From positions 186,001-250,000 of the forward strand of contig NZ_QGTS01000007.1 in assembly GCF_003182475.1 (NCBI RefSeq): 64,000 nt of DNA, written 5' to 3'. The notes beneath the pieces were generated by a model. The model ran no database searches. It was not told the origin of the DNA and was given only the letters and a program-made list of their open reading frames with translations. This document shows positions 47,807 through 57,919 of this stretch, in pieces (within the stretch, counting starts at the first letter, position 1; every line of letters starts with the position of its first letter). The position numbers and the translations under genes are program-made. Source of the stretch: Mangrovibacter plantisponsor (GTDB taxonomy: Bacteria > Pseudomonadota > Gammaproteobacteria > Enterobacterales > Enterobacteriaceae).

Positions 47807-48466
47807 TTAGTGGCGATCGCGTTTATCCGCACGCTTCGCCAGCCAGTCGCCCAGAACCTGAACCACCTGGACCAGCACAATCAGCGCGACTACCGTCACC
47901 ACCATAACCTGGGTTTCATAGCGGTAATAACCATAGCGAATAGCAAGGTCGCCCACACCGCCCCCGCCAACAATCCCGGCCATTGCAGAATAACCAATCA
48001 GGCTGACCAGAGTAATTGTCAGGCCGCGCAATAACCCGGCGCTGGCTTCTGGTAGCAGGACCGTGCAAATAATGCGTAACGGGCTGGCGCCGAAGGCTTC
48101 AGCCGCTTCAATAATCCCTTTATCCACCTCACGCAACGCGCTGTCTACCAGGCGCGCATAAAACGCAATGGCAGCGACAGAAAGCGGTACTGAGGCCGCG
48201 ATGGGGCCAATGGTATTTCCCAACAAGAACTGGGTGAGCGGCAATAACAGCACCAGCAAAATCACAAAGGGGACGGAACGAATAATATTAACCAGTACAG
48301 ACGTCACCAGGTAAACCGCCCTGTTTTGCCAGAACAAATGCCTGTCGGTAACAAAAATCAGAAACCCCAGGGGCAGGCCGCCTAAAATCGCCAGCACCGT
48401 GGAAATGCCCAGCATTTGGAAGGTTTCGCCAAACGCTAATGTTAAATCAGCCAGTAAATCATCCAC
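47807..48466 (-). CDS. MetI-like ABC transporter permease
   Basis: The 219-residue inner-membrane permease has five helices and the EAA loop EVDKGIIEAAEAFGASPLRIICTVLLPEA, typical of MetI. It overlaps the MetN-like gene by 8 bp, and the three genes run metQ-metN-metI like on the minus strand. Such transporters import D/L-methionine or related amino acids. This is probably a paralogue of the main MetNIQ, with order Q-N-I instead of N-I-Q. Confidence 0.88.
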   Translation of the reverse strand: MDDLLADLTLAFGETFQMLGISTVLAILGGLPLGFLIFVTDRHLFWQNRAVYLVTSVLVNIIRSVPFVILLVLLLPLTQFLLGNTIGPIAASVPLSVAAIAFYARLVDSALREVDKGIIEAAEAFGASPLRIICTVLLPEASAGLLRGLTITLVSLIGYSAMAGIVGGGGVGDLAIRYGYYRYETQVMVVTVVALIVLVQVVQVLGDWLAKRADKRDRH

Positions 48467-49472
48467 GGATCACCTCCACTTGCGCAGTCCGCGCCTGAAT
48501 CTGAGCGACTGCGTTTTCTACCGCCTGCGGGGTTGCAGCCGTAATTTGTACCACCAGCACACCCAGAGCACGCTCGCCAATATAATCAATTTTGCCGTGC
48601 AGAATATTTACTGCCACACCGAACTGTACTGCCACTTCCGACAACACGGGCTGCTCAGCGCTGTCGCCAATAAACTGAATTTTGAGCAGAGTACCCTGCA
48701 AGTGTTGTTGCAGGCGTTCAGGCAGAGCCAGGTTCAGCGTGTGCGCCACCAACTGGCGGGTGAATTCATGCTGTGGCCGGGCGAAAATATCGAACACATC
48801 GCCCAGTTCCACCACCTTACCCGCCGACATAACCGCCACCCGGTCGCAAATCGACTTGATAACGTTCATTTCATGGGTAATGAGCACAATAGTGATGCCA
48901 AGCTGTGCGTTAATCTCGCGCAATAATTCAAGAATATTGGCCGAAGTTTCCAGATCCAGCGCCGATGTTGGCTCATCACACAGCAAGACATCCGGGTGAT
49001 TGGCAATTGCCCGGGCGATACCCACCCGCTGCTTTTGCCCGCCACTCAGTTGCACAGGAAAACGGTTAGCTTTATCGGCAAGGCCAACCAGGTGCAAAAT
49101 TTCAGCCACTCTGGGCGCGATATCTGCCCGGGCCCAGCCAGCGGCCTTCAGGCTGAACGCGACATTCTGCGCCACAGTGCGCGTATGCATTAAATTAAAA
49201 TGCTGAAAAATCATGCCAATTCGCTGGCGTGCTTTACGCAATGGCGCACCACGAAGTGTCGAGAGCGTAACGCCGTTGACAGTGACCCGGCCTTCACTCG
49301 GCTGTTGCAGAGCATTCAGTGTGCGCAGCAAAGTGCTTTTCCCCGCACCACTGGTACCCACAATGCCAAAGATTTCACCGGCAGCGATTTTCAGGCTCAC
49401 GCCTTCAACTGCTCGCGTGTGGCGCCCCTGTCCCGCATCAAAATCTACGCAGACATTTTCAAGCTCAATCAT
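48459..49472 (-). CDS. MetN-like ABC transporter ATPase with NIL domain
   Basis: The 337-residue ATPase has Walker A GTSGAGKST, signature LSGGQKQR, Walker B VLLCDEPTSALD, and a C-terminal NIL-type ferredoxin-like domain (about 260-337; GTLLKIQFIGDSAEQPVLSEVA). In MetN that domain binds methionine and shuts the pump. The ATG at 49472 follows GAGG and matches the usual MIELENV start. Confidence 0.92.
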   Translation of the reverse strand: MIELENVCVDFDAGQGRHTRAVEGVSLKIAAGEIFGIVGTSGAGKSTLLRTLNALQQPSEGRVTVNGVTLSTLRGAPLRKARQRIGMIFQHFNLMHTRTVAQNVAFSLKAAGWARADIAPRVAEILHLVGLADKANRFPVQLSGGQKQRVGIARAIANHPDVLLCDEPTSALDLETSANILELLREINAQLGITIVLITHEMNVIKSICDRVAVMSAGKVVELGDVFDIFARPQHEFTRQLVAHTLNLALPERLQQHLQGTLLKIQFIGDSAEQPVLSEVAVQFGVAVNILHGKIDYIGERALGVLVVQITAATPQAVENAVAQIQARTAQVEVIRG

Positions 49473-49532
49473 TTGGTACCTCAGAAACACCAAAGGCAGG
49501 TCATCGCCTGCCATGGTTAATCGAATATTGAA

Positions 49533-50378
49533 TTATTGCTGCTGTGTTTGTGCGGCTGCCGCCATCCAGTCTGGTTTTTGGAAGCTGATGAAATTATTTT
49601 TAGGATCATCAATTACAGCCCGATAAGCCGGTGACTTCACAACCGCAACAATATCTTTGGCAAAGGGCTTATCCGCATCATCACTGCGTACCGCAATGAT
49701 ATTCTTCAGGTTGTCATCCAGGTGCTCTTGCTCCAGTGCAGATGACAATTTCAACCCTGCGGCAATGGCAAAGTTCCCGTTAACCAGTGCACCAGTTACG
49801 CTGTCAAGGGTGCGCGGGAGTTGTGCGGCTTCCAATGGTTTAAAGACCAGGCCTTTCGGGTTTTCAGCGATATCGCGCTCAGACGCTTTGGTTGGGTCAA
49901 TATTCGGTTTAATGGTCACCAGGCCTAATGATGCTAAAAACCGCAGGCCGCGCGCCAGGTTTGTCGGGTCGTTAGACAGCGTGATGATGTCGCCTTTTTT
50001 CAGTTGATCAAGGCTGGTGATTTTGTGGGAGTACAGCCCCATACCTGCGGTAGGCACAGAAATCAACTTAGTGAGTTTCAGCCCTTTATCTTCTTTGAAT
50101 TTATTAAAATAGAGGGTGTGCTGGAATAAGTTGGCGTCAATACTGCCGTTTGCCAGCGCCATATTGGGTTGCACATAATCACTGAATTCGCGTACTACGA
50201 CTTTGTAGCCTTTTTCTTTCAGTGAAGGTGCAATGGCTTCTTTTACCATGTCGCCATATGGGCCGGGGGCAACACCAAATACGATGGTGTGCGGGTCGCT
50301 GTTTGCCTGTGCGGCCTGGATACTACCGGCTAATAACAAGGCGCTGGTCAGTGCGCTGAACGTGAGGCGCAGTTTCAT
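49533..50378 (-). CDS. MetQ/NlpA-family periplasmic binding protein without lipobox
   Basis: The 281-residue protein has a signal peptide (MKLRLTFSALTSALLLAGSIQAAQA) and the NlpA/MetQ core (EFSDYVQPNMALANGSIDANLFQHTLYFNKF, SNDPTNLARGLRFL, LEAAQLPRTLDSVTGALVNGNFAIAAGL). MetQ of E. coli is a lipoprotein with a Cys at the cleavage site. Here there is no Cys, so it should be free in the periplasm. The ATG at 50378 gives a proper signal peptide; a longer frame upstream adds 34 unrelated residues. Confidence 0.9.
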   Translation of the reverse strand: MKLRLTFSALTSALLLAGSIQAAQANSDPHTIVFGVAPGPYGDMVKEAIAPSLKEKGYKVVVREFSDYVQPNMALANGSIDANLFQHTLYFNKFKEDKGLKLTKLISVPTAGMGLYSHKITSLDQLKKGDIITLSNDPTNLARGLRFLASLGLVTIKPNIDPTKASERDIAENPKGLVFKPLEAAQLPRTLDSVTGALVNGNFAIAAGLKLSSALEQEHLDDNLKNIIAVRSDDADKPFAKDIVAVVKSPAYRAVIDDPKNNFISFQKPDWMAAAAQTQQQ

Positions 50379-50713
50379 AAATATTCTCCCCCTGGATGAA
50401 ATGTGTGTGTGGTCCTGACGCGCCATTCGCTGTGACGCATTCTGTAAAATTCGGAAATAGTCGGACAAATAAAATGGCATAAACCAGCCCGGCCTGTAAT
50501 TGAAAAAAATTCAACTTCCTAATTTGCCGCCACTTCCGGGTGAGTAAATGGCACTCAGAGTTGTCTGTTTCCGCAGCCGAAACCACCCGAAATGCCCCGT
50601 TTTACACCTGCAAACCAAACGAAATCTGTTCTGGTGACTGACAGCGCGCCTCGCTTCTGACAAAATATACACATTCCCTTCCCTTTCTTATTACAGATGG
50701 AATTCTCACGCTG
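50379..50713. other. Divergent promoter region between the MetQ-like gene and folD
   Basis: No gene is seen. The stretch carries promoters for the transporter operon (minus) and folD (plus). No MetJ box array (AGACGTCT) was noticed. Confidence 0.5.
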
Positions 50714-51580
50714 ATGGCAGCAACAATTATTGATGGTAAAACGATTGCGCAGCAGGTACGGCGCGAAGTCGCGGAAAAAGTACAGGCTCGCCTGGCCGCT
50801 GGTAAACGTGCGCCTGGGCTTGCTGTTGTGCTGGTCGGGGAAAATCCGGCATCGCAAATTTATGTAGGCAGCAAACGCAAGGCCTGTGAGGAAGTCGGTT
50901 TTATCTCCCGTGCATGGGATCTGCCGGAAACCACCACTGAAGCGGAATTGCTCAGCCTTATTGATAAGCTGAATGCTGACCCGAGCATCGACGGGATTCT
51001 GGTTCAGCTCCCGCTGCCTGCAGGCATTGATAATGTCAAAGTGCTGGAGCGTATCGCGCCCGATAAAGACGTGGATGGCTTCCACCCTTATAACGTTGGC
51101 CGCCTGTGCCAGCGAGCCCCTCGCCTGCGCCCCTGCACCCCTCGCGGTATTGTTACCCTGCTTGAACGCTACAATATTGACACCTATGGCCTGAATGCTG
51201 TGGTGATTGGCGCTTCAAACATTGTTGGCCGCCCAATGAGCATGGAGTTATTGCTGGCCGGGTGTACCACTACTGTGACTCACCGCTTCACGAAAAATTT
51301 ACGCCATCATGTGGAAAATGCAGACCTGCTGATCGTTGCTGTCGGTAAGCCAGGTTTTATCCCAGGTGAATGGATTAAGGAAGGCGCAATTGTGGTTGAT
51401 GTGGGCATCAACCGGCTGGAAAGCGGCAAAGTAGTGGGCGATGTGGTGTTTGAAGATGCTGCCGCCCGGGCCGCTTACATTACGCCAGTGCCTGGTGGTG
51501 TGGGCCCAATGACAGTTGCGACCCTGATTCAAAATACGCTACAGGCTTGTGAAGAATACCACGATGGAGAAGTGCAATAA
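50714..51580 (+). CDS. folD: FolD, methylene-THF dehydrogenase/cyclohydrolase
   Basis: The 288-residue protein matches Fol[36 protein letters not shown] with the catalytic Tyr and Lys, [35 protein letters not shown] (NADP loop) and [19 protein letters not shown]. It interconverts 5,10-methylene-, methenyl- and 10-formyl-tetrahydrofolate. It is coupled to ybcJ by a TAATG overlap. Confidence 0.97.
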   Translation: MAATIIDGKTIAQQVRREVAEKVQARLAAGKRAPGLAVVLVGENPASQIYVGSKRKACEEVGFISRAWDLPETTTEAELLSLIDKLNADPSIDGILVQLPLPAGIDNVKVLERIAPDKDVDGFHPYNVGRLCQRAPRLRPCTPRGIVTLLERYNIDTYGLNAVVIGASNIVGRPMSMELLLAGCTTTVTHRFTKNLRHHVENADLLIVAVGKPGFIPGEWIKEGAIVVDVGINRLESGKVVGDVVFEDAAARAAYITPVPGGVGPMTVATLIQNTLQACEEYHDGEVQ

Positions 51581-51792
51581 TGGCAACGTTTTTTCTGGGT
51601 AAACACCCCCATGTTGAACTGTGTGACTTGTTAAAGCTGGAAGGCTGGGCTGAAAGTGGCGCACAGGCCAAAATTGTTATCGCCGACGGCCAGGTTCAGG
51701 TAGATGGCGCAACAGAAACCCGCAAGCGCTGCAAAATCGTTGCCGGGCAGACCGTCACTTTCGCCGGTTACAGTGTTACCGTAGAAGCCTGA
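51580..51792 (+). CDS. ybcJ: YbcJ, S4-like RNA-binding protein
   Basis: The 70-residue protein follows E. coli Ybc[41 protein letters not shown] and TRKRCKIVAGQTVTFAG. It has the S4-type alpha-L fold and probably binds RNA in ribosome work. The start overlaps the folD stop. Confidence 0.95.
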   Translation: MATFFLGKHPHVELCDLLKLEGWAESGAQAKIVIADGQVQVDGATETRKRCKIVAGQTVTFAGYSVTVEA

Positions 51793-51853
51793 TTGATTTA
51801 GTGACCAGCAGTTAGCTGTTATTCACACAGCCAGGCCGGCAAATACCAAAGAC

Positions 51854-51880
51854 AAAAAAGCGGCATAAAGCCGCTTTTTT
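51854..51880. terminator. Bidirectional terminator between ybcJ and cysS
   Basis: AAAAAAGCGGC-ATAAA-GCCGCTTTTTT: stem GCGGC with A and T runs on both sides, so it works for both converging transcripts. Confidence 0.9.
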
Positions 51881-51899
51881 AATTGCTAAAAACAAACTG

Positions 51900-53285
51900 T
51901 TATTTTCTGCGCCAGGTGGTTCCCTGCGGGCCATCTTCCAGCACAATACCCATTTCATTCAGGCGGTCACGCGCGGCATCTGCAGCAGCCCAGTCTTTTG
52001 CTTTACGGGCATCAAGGCGCTGCTGAATCAGTGCTTCAATTTCAGCCACTTCGCCGTCATCTGCCTGTGCGCCGCCTTGCAGGAAGGTTTCCGGGTCTTG
52101 CTCAAGAATCCCAAGGACAGACGCGATATCACGCAACGCTGCAGCCAGGCCATTGGCCGCGGCGATATCTTCGCCTTTCAGGCGGTTCACTTCCCGGGCC
52201 ATATCAAACAGCACTGAGTAGGCTTCAGGTGTGTTGAAATCATCGTCCATTGCTTCACAGAAGCGTGCTTTGAATACTTCGCCACCTGCCGCAACAGCCG
52301 CTTTATCTGTACCGCGCAAAGCAGTGTATAAACGCTCCAGAGAAGCACGCGCCTGTTTCAGGTTCTCTTCGCTGTAATTGAGCTGGCTGCGATAATGCCC
52401 GGACATCAGGAAGTAGCGCACTGTTTCTGCATCGTAATATTTCAGTACATCACGCACGGTGAAGAAATTGCCCAGGGATTTGGACATTTTCTCACGGTCC
52501 ACCATGACCATCCCGGAATGCATCCAGTAATTCACATAGTCGCCGTCGTGGGCACAGGTAGACTGGGCTATTTCGTTTTCATGGTGCGGGAACATCAGGT
52601 CCGAACCCCCGCCGTGAATATCGAAATGGCTGCCCAGGTGTTTGCAGTTCATAGCAGAACATTCGATATGCCATCCCGGTCGCCCTTCGCCCCAGGGTGA
52701 CGACCAGCTCGGCTCACCCGGTTTGGACATTTTCCACAGAACAAAATCCATGGGGTTACGTTTGGCATCTGCAACATCAACCCGCGCACCTGCCTGGAGC
52801 TGTTCCAGGTCCTGGCGGGATAATAGCCCGTAAGCGGCATCAGTTACGACGGAGAACATGACATCGCCGTTATCAGCAACATAAGCATGCCCGCGCTGAA
52901 TCAGTTTCTCGACGATACCGATGATTTCATGAATATGGTGCGTTGCCCGCGGCTCGCTGCTGGGGCGCTGAATATTCAGTGCATCAAAATCAGCATGCAT
53001 CTCGGTTATCATCCGGTCCACCAGCGCGGTAAAACTTTCACCATTTTCCGCCGCACGTTTGATGATTTTATCGTCAATGTCAGTGATATTACGCACAAAG
53101 TTAACTTCATAGCCCAGGGAACGCAGGTAGCGCACCACCACATCAAACGCGACAAAAGTTCGCCCATGGCCAATATGACACAGGTCGTAAACAGTTATCC
53201 CACACACGTACATGCCAACTTTCCCGGCATGAATAGGTTTAAATTCTTCTTTTTGACGGCTCAGAGTATTGAAAATCTTTAACAT
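51900..53285 (-). CDS. cysS: Cysteinyl-tRNA synthetase
   Basis: The 461-residue enzyme is the length of E. coli CysS and has the zinc Cys in [18 protein letters not shown] with the HIGH motif, [10 protein letters not shown] with the zinc Cys, [14 protein letters not shown], and the KMSKS loop in [11 protein letters not shown]. It charges tRNA-Cys. The start at 53285 (MLKIFNT) is the family start. Confidence 0.98.
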   Translation of the reverse strand: MLKIFNTLSRQKEEFKPIHAGKVGMYVCGITVYDLCHIGHGRTFVAFDVVVRYLRSLGYEVNFVRNITDIDDKIIKRAAENGESFTALVDRMITEMHADFDALNIQRPSSEPRATHHIHEIIGIVEKLIQRGHAYVADNGDVMFSVVTDAAYGLLSRQDLEQLQAGARVDVADAKRNPMDFVLWKMSKPGEPSWSSPWGEGRPGWHIECSAMNCKHLGSHFDIHGGGSDLMFPHHENEIAQSTCAHDGDYVNYWMHSGMVMVDREKMSKSLGNFFTVRDVLKYYDAETVRYFLMSGHYRSQLNYSEENLKQARASLERLYTALRGTDKAAVAAGGEVFKARFCEAMDDDFNTPEAYSVLFDMAREVNRLKGEDIAAANGLAAALRDIASVLGILEQDPETFLQGGAQADDGEVAEIEALIQQRLDARKAKDWAAADAARDRLNEMGIVLEDGPQGTTWRRK

Positions 53286-53460
53286 CAGCGATTCCATGTA
53301 TGTGTGTGGTAAAAAAGCAATAATCTATATTACCCCAAAAAACCTTTGTAAAGCAGCACGCATTGCAAGGTGATCGAACCTGATGAGTGTGCTATAACAA
53401 CGGGCTATTGTGGCCTGCAGCGCAGGCTTAAGCACTACATGGCAGAATAGGATGCACAGC

Positions 53461-53955
53461 ATGGTTACTTTTCATACCAATCATGGCGATATCGTTATCA
53501 AAACTTTCGACGATAAAGCGCCGGTAACAGTTAAAAACTTCCTGGACTACTGTCGCGAAGGGTTCTACAACAACACTATTTTCCACCGTGTTATCAATGG
53601 CTTTATGATTCAGGGCGGCGGTTTTGAACCGGGCATGAAGCAAAAAGACACCAAAGACACCATTCAGAACGAAGCCAATAACGGCCTGAAAAATACCCGT
53701 GGCACTCTGGCAATGGCGCGTACTCAGGCTCCACATTCCGCAACTGCACAATTCTTTATCAACGTTGTTGATAACGACTTCCTGAACTTTAGCAGCGAAA
53801 GCCTGCAAGGTTGGGGCTACTGCGTGTTTGCTGAAGTAGTGGAAGGCATGGATGTGGTTGATAAAATCAAAGCCGTTTCTACTGGCCGCAGTGGTATGCA
53901 CCAGGATGTTCCGAAAGACGACGTAGTAATTGAAAGCGTGACTGTCAGCGAGTAA
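53461..53955 (+). CDS. ppiB: Peptidyl-prolyl isomerase B (cytoplasmic cyclophilin)
   Basis: The 164-residue cyclophilin has [58 protein letters not shown] with the catalytic Arg, [27 protein letters not shown], and no signal peptide, hence PpiB not PpiA. The start ATG at 53461 is the family start. lpxH follows after 2 bp. Confidence 0.97.
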   Translation: MVTFHTNHGDIVIKTFDDKAPVTVKNFLDYCREGFYNNTIFHRVINGFMIQGGGFEPGMKQKDTKDTIQNEANNGLKNTRGTLAMARTQAPHSATAQFFINVVDNDFLNFSSESLQGWGYCVFAEVVEGMDVVDKIKAVSTGRSGMHQDVPKDDVVIESVTVSE

Positions 53956-53957
53956 TC

Positions 53958-54680
53958 GTGGCAACACTCTTTATCGCAGATTTGCATCTGTGCACAGAAG
54001 AACCGGCGATAACCGCCGGTTTTCTGCGTTTTCTGGCACAGACAGCCCCACAAGCCGACGCACTGTATATTCTCGGGGATTTATTCGAAGCCTGGATTGG
54101 CGACGATGACCCGGAGCCACTTCACCAGCAAATAGCCGATGCCATTCGCATCCTGGTTAATCAGGGTGTGCCTGTCTATTTTATTCATGGCAACCGTGAT
54201 TTCTTGGTGGGCAAAGCATTTGCCCGGCGCAGCGGTATGGTATTACTGCCCCAGGAACAGTGCCTGTCACTGTACGGGCGCCCGGTCATTATCATGCACG
54301 GCGATACATTATGTACTGATGACCAGGCATACCAGGATTTTCGCCGCAAAGTTCACAAGCCCTGGATCCAGCGCCTGTTTCTTGCCCTGCCGCTGTTTAT
54401 TCGCCGCCGTATCGCCCGGAAAATGCGCGCCAACAGCCAGCAGGCGAACCAACACAAGTCGCTGGCGATTATGGATGTTAACCCACAGGCAGTACAGGAA
54501 GCGTTCACCCGCCATCAGGCACAATGGCTGGTGCACGGGCATACGCATCGCCCGGCTATTCATGAGCTTGAAGCCAACGGTCAACCCGCATTACGTGCCG
54601 TTTTAGGGGCCTGGCATACAGAAGGCTCAATGATTCGTGTTAGCGCAGAAGAGATGGCACTGATCAACTTTCCGTTTTAA
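53958..54680 (+). CDS. lpxH: UDP-2,3-diacylglucosamine hydrolase
   Basis: The 240-residue metallophosphoesterase has [35 protein letters not shown] and HGHTHRP, the ligands for two Mn ions. LpxH removes UMP in lipid A synthesis at the inner membrane. The start is GTG at 53958, two bases after the ppiB stop. Confidence 0.97.
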   Translation: MATLFIADLHLCTEEPAITAGFLRFLAQTAPQADALYILGDLFEAWIGDDDPEPLHQQIADAIRILVNQGVPVYFIHGNRDFLVGKAFARRSGMVLLPQEQCLSLYGRPVIIMHGDTLCTDDQAYQDFRRKVHKPWIQRLFLALPLFIRRRIARKMRANSQQANQHKSLAIMDVNPQAVQEAFTRHQAQWLVHGHTHRPAIHELEANGQPALRAVLGAWHTEGSMIRVSAEEMALINFPF

Positions 54681-54716
54681 CCCATTTCGTTATGGTTTAA
54701 TGCCCATTTCATCACC

Positions 54717-54735
54717 ACGCAACCGTTTTCCTTGC
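54717..54735. promoter_or_regulatory. PurR operator of purEK
   Basis: ACGCAACCGTTTTCCTTGC differs by one base from the E. coli purE operator as I recall it (ACGCAAACGTTTTCCTTGC). It lies 82 bp before purE and should bind PurR with hypoxanthine or guanine. Confidence 0.85.
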
Positions 54736-54816
54736 CCGTTTTACGTGCTATTCTCTGAGCCCTTCTCCGCAACAGTCTGTCGTTGTTTTTGTTTATTCAC
54801 AGGAGTTTTGAGACGC

Positions 54817-55326
54817 ATGTCTTCCACCCAAAACCCGGCGCGTATCGCCATTGTGATGGGGTCCAAAAGTGACTGGGCTACCATGCAGTTTGCCGCTGAA
54901 GTCCTGACTGCTCTGGACGTTCCTCACCATGTGGAAATTGTCTCCGCCCACCGTACTCCCGATAAGCTGTTCAGTTTTGCCGAACAGGCACAGGGTAATG
55001 GTTTCCAGGTTATTATCGCCGGTGCTGGCGGTGCAGCACACTTGCCAGGCATGATTGCCGCCAAAACCCTGGTGCCGGTACTGGGCGTGCCTGTACAAAG
55101 CGCGGCACTGAGCGGTGTAGACAGTCTGTACTCCATTGTTCAAATGCCGAAAGGGATCCCGGTAGGTACGCTGGCAATTGGCAAGGCTGGTGCCGCAAAT
55201 GCCGCGTTACTGGCAGCACAAATTCTGGCCCAGCATGATACCGCTCTGCTTGCCCGCCTGGAAAACTGGCGCAAAACACAGACTGAAGAAGTGCTGAATA
55301 ACCCGGACCCGCGGGAGGCTGAATAA
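54817..55326 (+). CDS. purE: N5-carboxyaminoimidazole ribonucleotide mutase
   Basis: The 169-residue class I PurE has [29 protein letters not shown] with the catalytic His, [12 protein letters not shown] and [35 protein letters not shown]. The start at 54817 follows AGGAG. It is coupled to purK by TAATG. Confidence 0.97.
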   Translation: MSSTQNPARIAIVMGSKSDWATMQFAAEVLTALDVPHHVEIVSAHRTPDKLFSFAEQAQGNGFQVIIAGAGGAAHLPGMIAAKTLVPVLGVPVQSAALSGVDSLYSIVQMPKGIPVGTLAIGKAGAANAALLAAQILAQHDTALLARLENWRKTQTEEVLNNPDPREAE

Positions 55327-56390
55327 TGCAAGTTTGCGTACTGGGTAATGGCCAGCTTGGGCGTATGCTGCGCCAGGCCGGGGAGCCTCTGGGGGTCACT
55401 GTCTGGCCAGTTGGTCTGGACGCAGACCCGCAAGCCGTTCCCTGGCAGCACAGTGTTATCACCGCTGAAATTGAACGCTGGCCGGAAACCCCGTTAACCC
55501 GCGAGCTGGCAAACCATGCAGCATTTGTTAACCGCGATGTTTTTCCGGTCATTGCTGACCGCCTGACACAAAAACAGTTGTTCGATAAGTTGCAGTTACC
55601 CACCGCGCCCTGGCAATTACTCGCCTCTGAACAAGAGTGGCCCGCCGTATTTGCCCTTGCGGGTGAACTGGCGATTGTTAAACGCCGTGTGGGCGGCTAT
55701 GACGGGCGTGGTCAGTGGCGTCTGTGCCCGGGTGAAACAGACAACCTGCCTGCTGAGTGCTACGGCGAGTGTATTGTTGAGAAAGGCATTAAGTTCTCTG
55801 GCGAGGTGTCACTGGTTGGCGCTCGCGCTAAAGATGGCACAAAGGTATTCTACCCTCTCACCCACAACCTGCATCAGGACGGGATCCTGCGTGCCAGTGT
55901 GGCGTTCCCTTCCGCCAGTGCTGAGCAGCAGAACCAGGCTGAGTCCATGTTGTCTGCCATTATGGATGAACTGGGTTATATCGGCGTGATGGCCATGGAA
56001 TGTTTTGTCACACCTGCCGGGTTGCTGATTAACGAACTGGCTCCCCGTGTCCACAATAGTGGCCACTGGACACAAAATGGTGCCTCCATCAGCCAGTTTG
56101 AGCTGCACCTGCGTGCAATACTGGATTTACCGTTGCCGCGCCCGGTGGTCAGCGCGCCTTCAGTAATGATTAACCTGATTGGTACACCACGCAGTTGGGA
56201 ATGGCTCAAATTGCCACTGGTTCACCTGCACTGGTATGAAAAAGAAGTGCGACCGGGCCGCAAGGTAGGGCATCTGAATCTCTCTGATACCGATAAAGGG
56301 CACCTTTCTGCCTCACTGGAAGCGCTGGTCCCGTTATTACCAGAAGAGTACGCCAGCGGCATTGCCTGGGCACAATTGCAGTTGCAGTAA
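55326..56390 (+). CDS. purK: N5-carboxyaminoimidazole ribonucleotide synthase
   Basis: The 354-residue ATP-grasp enzyme has VLGNGQLGRMLRQAGEPLG, TQKQLFDKLQLPTAPW, KRRVGGYDGRGQW, MECFVTPAGLLINELAPRVHNSGHWT and LIGTP. It makes N5-CAIR from AIR, ATP and bicarbonate, the substrate for PurE. Confidence 0.97.
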   Translation: MQVCVLGNGQLGRMLRQAGEPLGVTVWPVGLDADPQAVPWQHSVITAEIERWPETPLTRELANHAAFVNRDVFPVIADRLTQKQLFDKLQLPTAPWQLLASEQEWPAVFALAGELAIVKRRVGGYDGRGQWRLCPGETDNLPAECYGECIVEKGIKFSGEVSLVGARAKDGTKVFYPLTHNLHQDGILRASVAFPSASAEQQNQAESMLSAIMDELGYIGVMAMECFVTPAGLLINELAPRVHNSGHWTQNGASISQFELHLRAILDLPLPRPVVSAPSVMINLIGTPRSWEWLKLPLVHLHWYEKEVRPGRKVGHLNLSDTDKGHLSASLEALVPLLPEEYASGIAWAQLQLQ

Positions 56391-56469
56391 CCGTTAAAGC
56401 GGGTTCAGTGCACAGCCGTCAGTTTATCTGTTGGCGGTTAGCAGGAAGTAGCTGTAGCCTGCAGAGTAA

Positions 56470-56501
56470 AGACAAGCGCATAACGCGCTTGTCTTTTTTT
56501 T
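56470..56501 (+). terminator. Terminator of purEK
   Basis: AGACAAGCGC-ATAAC-GCGCTTGTCT is followed by at least seven T. It also ends just before the convergent porin stop and may serve both. Confidence 0.9.
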
Positions 56502-56502
56502 A

Positions 56503-57657
56503 TCAGAAGTCGTAACGCAGACGTACCAGGTTCATATCACCCAGCGTTTTATCTGTGCTGGAGGTAAATACGTGTTCGTAATCAACCCGGAAACCATAAT
56601 CCAGTTGGAAACTAACACCCAGGCCATTATCAATGCGCTGATAATTTCTGTCGTTGACGTATTCCAGGCGGTCGCCCATAAAGTATGGCTGAACGGACTG
56701 CAGGCCATACTGGCCAATCGGGAATTTGTACCCGGCAAAGTATTCAATACCCCAGGCGTCGCCAGCAAAGTAGTCATTAACAGTGTTTTTCTTGGAGACC
56801 AGGAAGTTCTGATACCAGCCACCACCGAAGGAGAACGTCCAGTTATCCGGTTTCCAGCTCAATGCTGTACCTAAAATATTCTGGTTCTGGGTTTTGCTGT
56901 CACCATTTGACGGGTCACGCATTTCTGCACGAGTCAGGTTCCACGCAGTACCCCATGTCAGGTCTTTGGTGATGTGATAATCCACACCCAGTGAGCCGCC
57001 GCCTTTACGTTTGTAACGCAGACCATTACCTGGCAAGAACTCATCGTCATTAAACAGCCACGCACCATATACATCTACGTCACCGAACGTATTTTTGTAT
57101 TTCAGCATGCCGCGTGAACGGTAAGAACCATCATAGTCGCCTTTGATACCATTACCTGGTGCCTGGGCGAGCATGTCGTAATCCCAGATATCGGTTTTTG
57201 CGCCAACCACATCATAATAAATACTGTTTTGTTTACCGTAAGTCAGCGTACCCCAGGTATCACTTTTCAGACCGGTATACAGCATACGGCGGTTAGTATG
57301 ATTTGCACCTTTGGCATAATGGTCATCCCAGTTAAATACCGCCGGGATATCAACGCCAAGTTCGTAATAACTTATCCAGCTAACGTCATCGAACAAATAG
57401 TAGTCAGAGGCGAAACGAAAACGTGTACCACCGTCAAAACCATTACGTTTGTAAGAACCTTTATCGCCATCACCTGTCATATTATTAAACTGAGGACGAA
57501 TACTCCCGCCCACAGTGAAATTTAACCGGCTTAATGGATCTCCAGCAGTAGGATCCTGTTTTAACAACGTAATTTCTGCATGAGCAGGAACTGCCATTGC
57601 AGCCAACACCACTGCGGTGCTGACTGCCTGCGCCAGCACTGTTATTTTTTTGTTCAT
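56503..57657 (-). CDS. Outer-membrane porin
   Basis: The 384-residue protein has a signal peptide (ending VPAHA) and alternating beta strands with Tyr/Trp/Gly patterns (GGTRFRFASDYYLFDDVSWISYYELGVDI, LYTGLKSDTWGTLTYGKQNS, DVDVYGAWLF). It ends NLVRLRYDF with the C-terminal Phe typical of porins. The TYGKQ-type segment is shared with OmpC/PhoE-class general porins, but the loops differ and no named porin is assigned. It is not part of the E. coli purK-ybbP interval, so it is an insertion relative to E. coli. The upstream region is very AT-rich. Confidence 0.85.
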   Translation of the reverse strand: MNKKITVLAQAVSTAVVLAAMAVPAHAEITLLKQDPTAGDPLSRLNFTVGGSIRPQFNNMTGDGDKGSYKRNGFDGGTRFRFASDYYLFDDVSWISYYELGVDIPAVFNWDDHYAKGANHTNRRMLYTGLKSDTWGTLTYGKQNSIYYDVVGAKTDIWDYDMLAQAPGNGIKGDYDGSYRSRGMLKYKNTFGDVDVYGAWLFNDDEFLPGNGLRYKRKGGGSLGVDYHITKDLTWGTAWNLTRAEMRDPSNGDSKTQNQNILGTALSWKPDNWTFSFGGGWYQNFLVSKKNTVNDYFAGDAWGIEYFAGYKFPIGQYGLQSVQPYFMGDRLEYVNDRNYQRIDNGLGVSFQLDYGFRVDYEHVFTSSTDKTLGDMNLVRLRYDF

Positions 57658-57863
57658 CTCTATTCCTTACCAATAGGTGCTAAAACCACTTTAGCAAGGA
57701 GAAGATTACCTGCTATTTATGAAATTTTATTTATTAAAATTATCAATCCGTGCTACTGAAAATAACAATATTATGAATATTTATTACAGATAATGAAAAA
57801 ACAAAATAAGTATTATCATTTAGTGCGAAGGTATATAGATAATTATTAATACTCATCACAAAA

Positions 57864-57898
57864 AAAGAAAAACACTGAATAAAGCAGTGTTTTTCTTT
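57864..57898 (-). terminator. Terminator of the ybbA-ybbP operon
   Basis: GAAAAACACTG and CAGTGTTTTTC pair over 11 bp (7-base loop) and are flanked by A/T runs that give poly-U on the minus strand. It lies 22 bp after the ybbP stop. Confidence 0.85.
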
Positions 57899-57919
57899 CA
57901 CAATTTATTTTCTTTTTAT

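Noticed and set aside
50555-51085. 176-codon minus-strand open frame over the folD start
   Set aside because: Overlaps folD and its promoter; translation has no recognisable domain.
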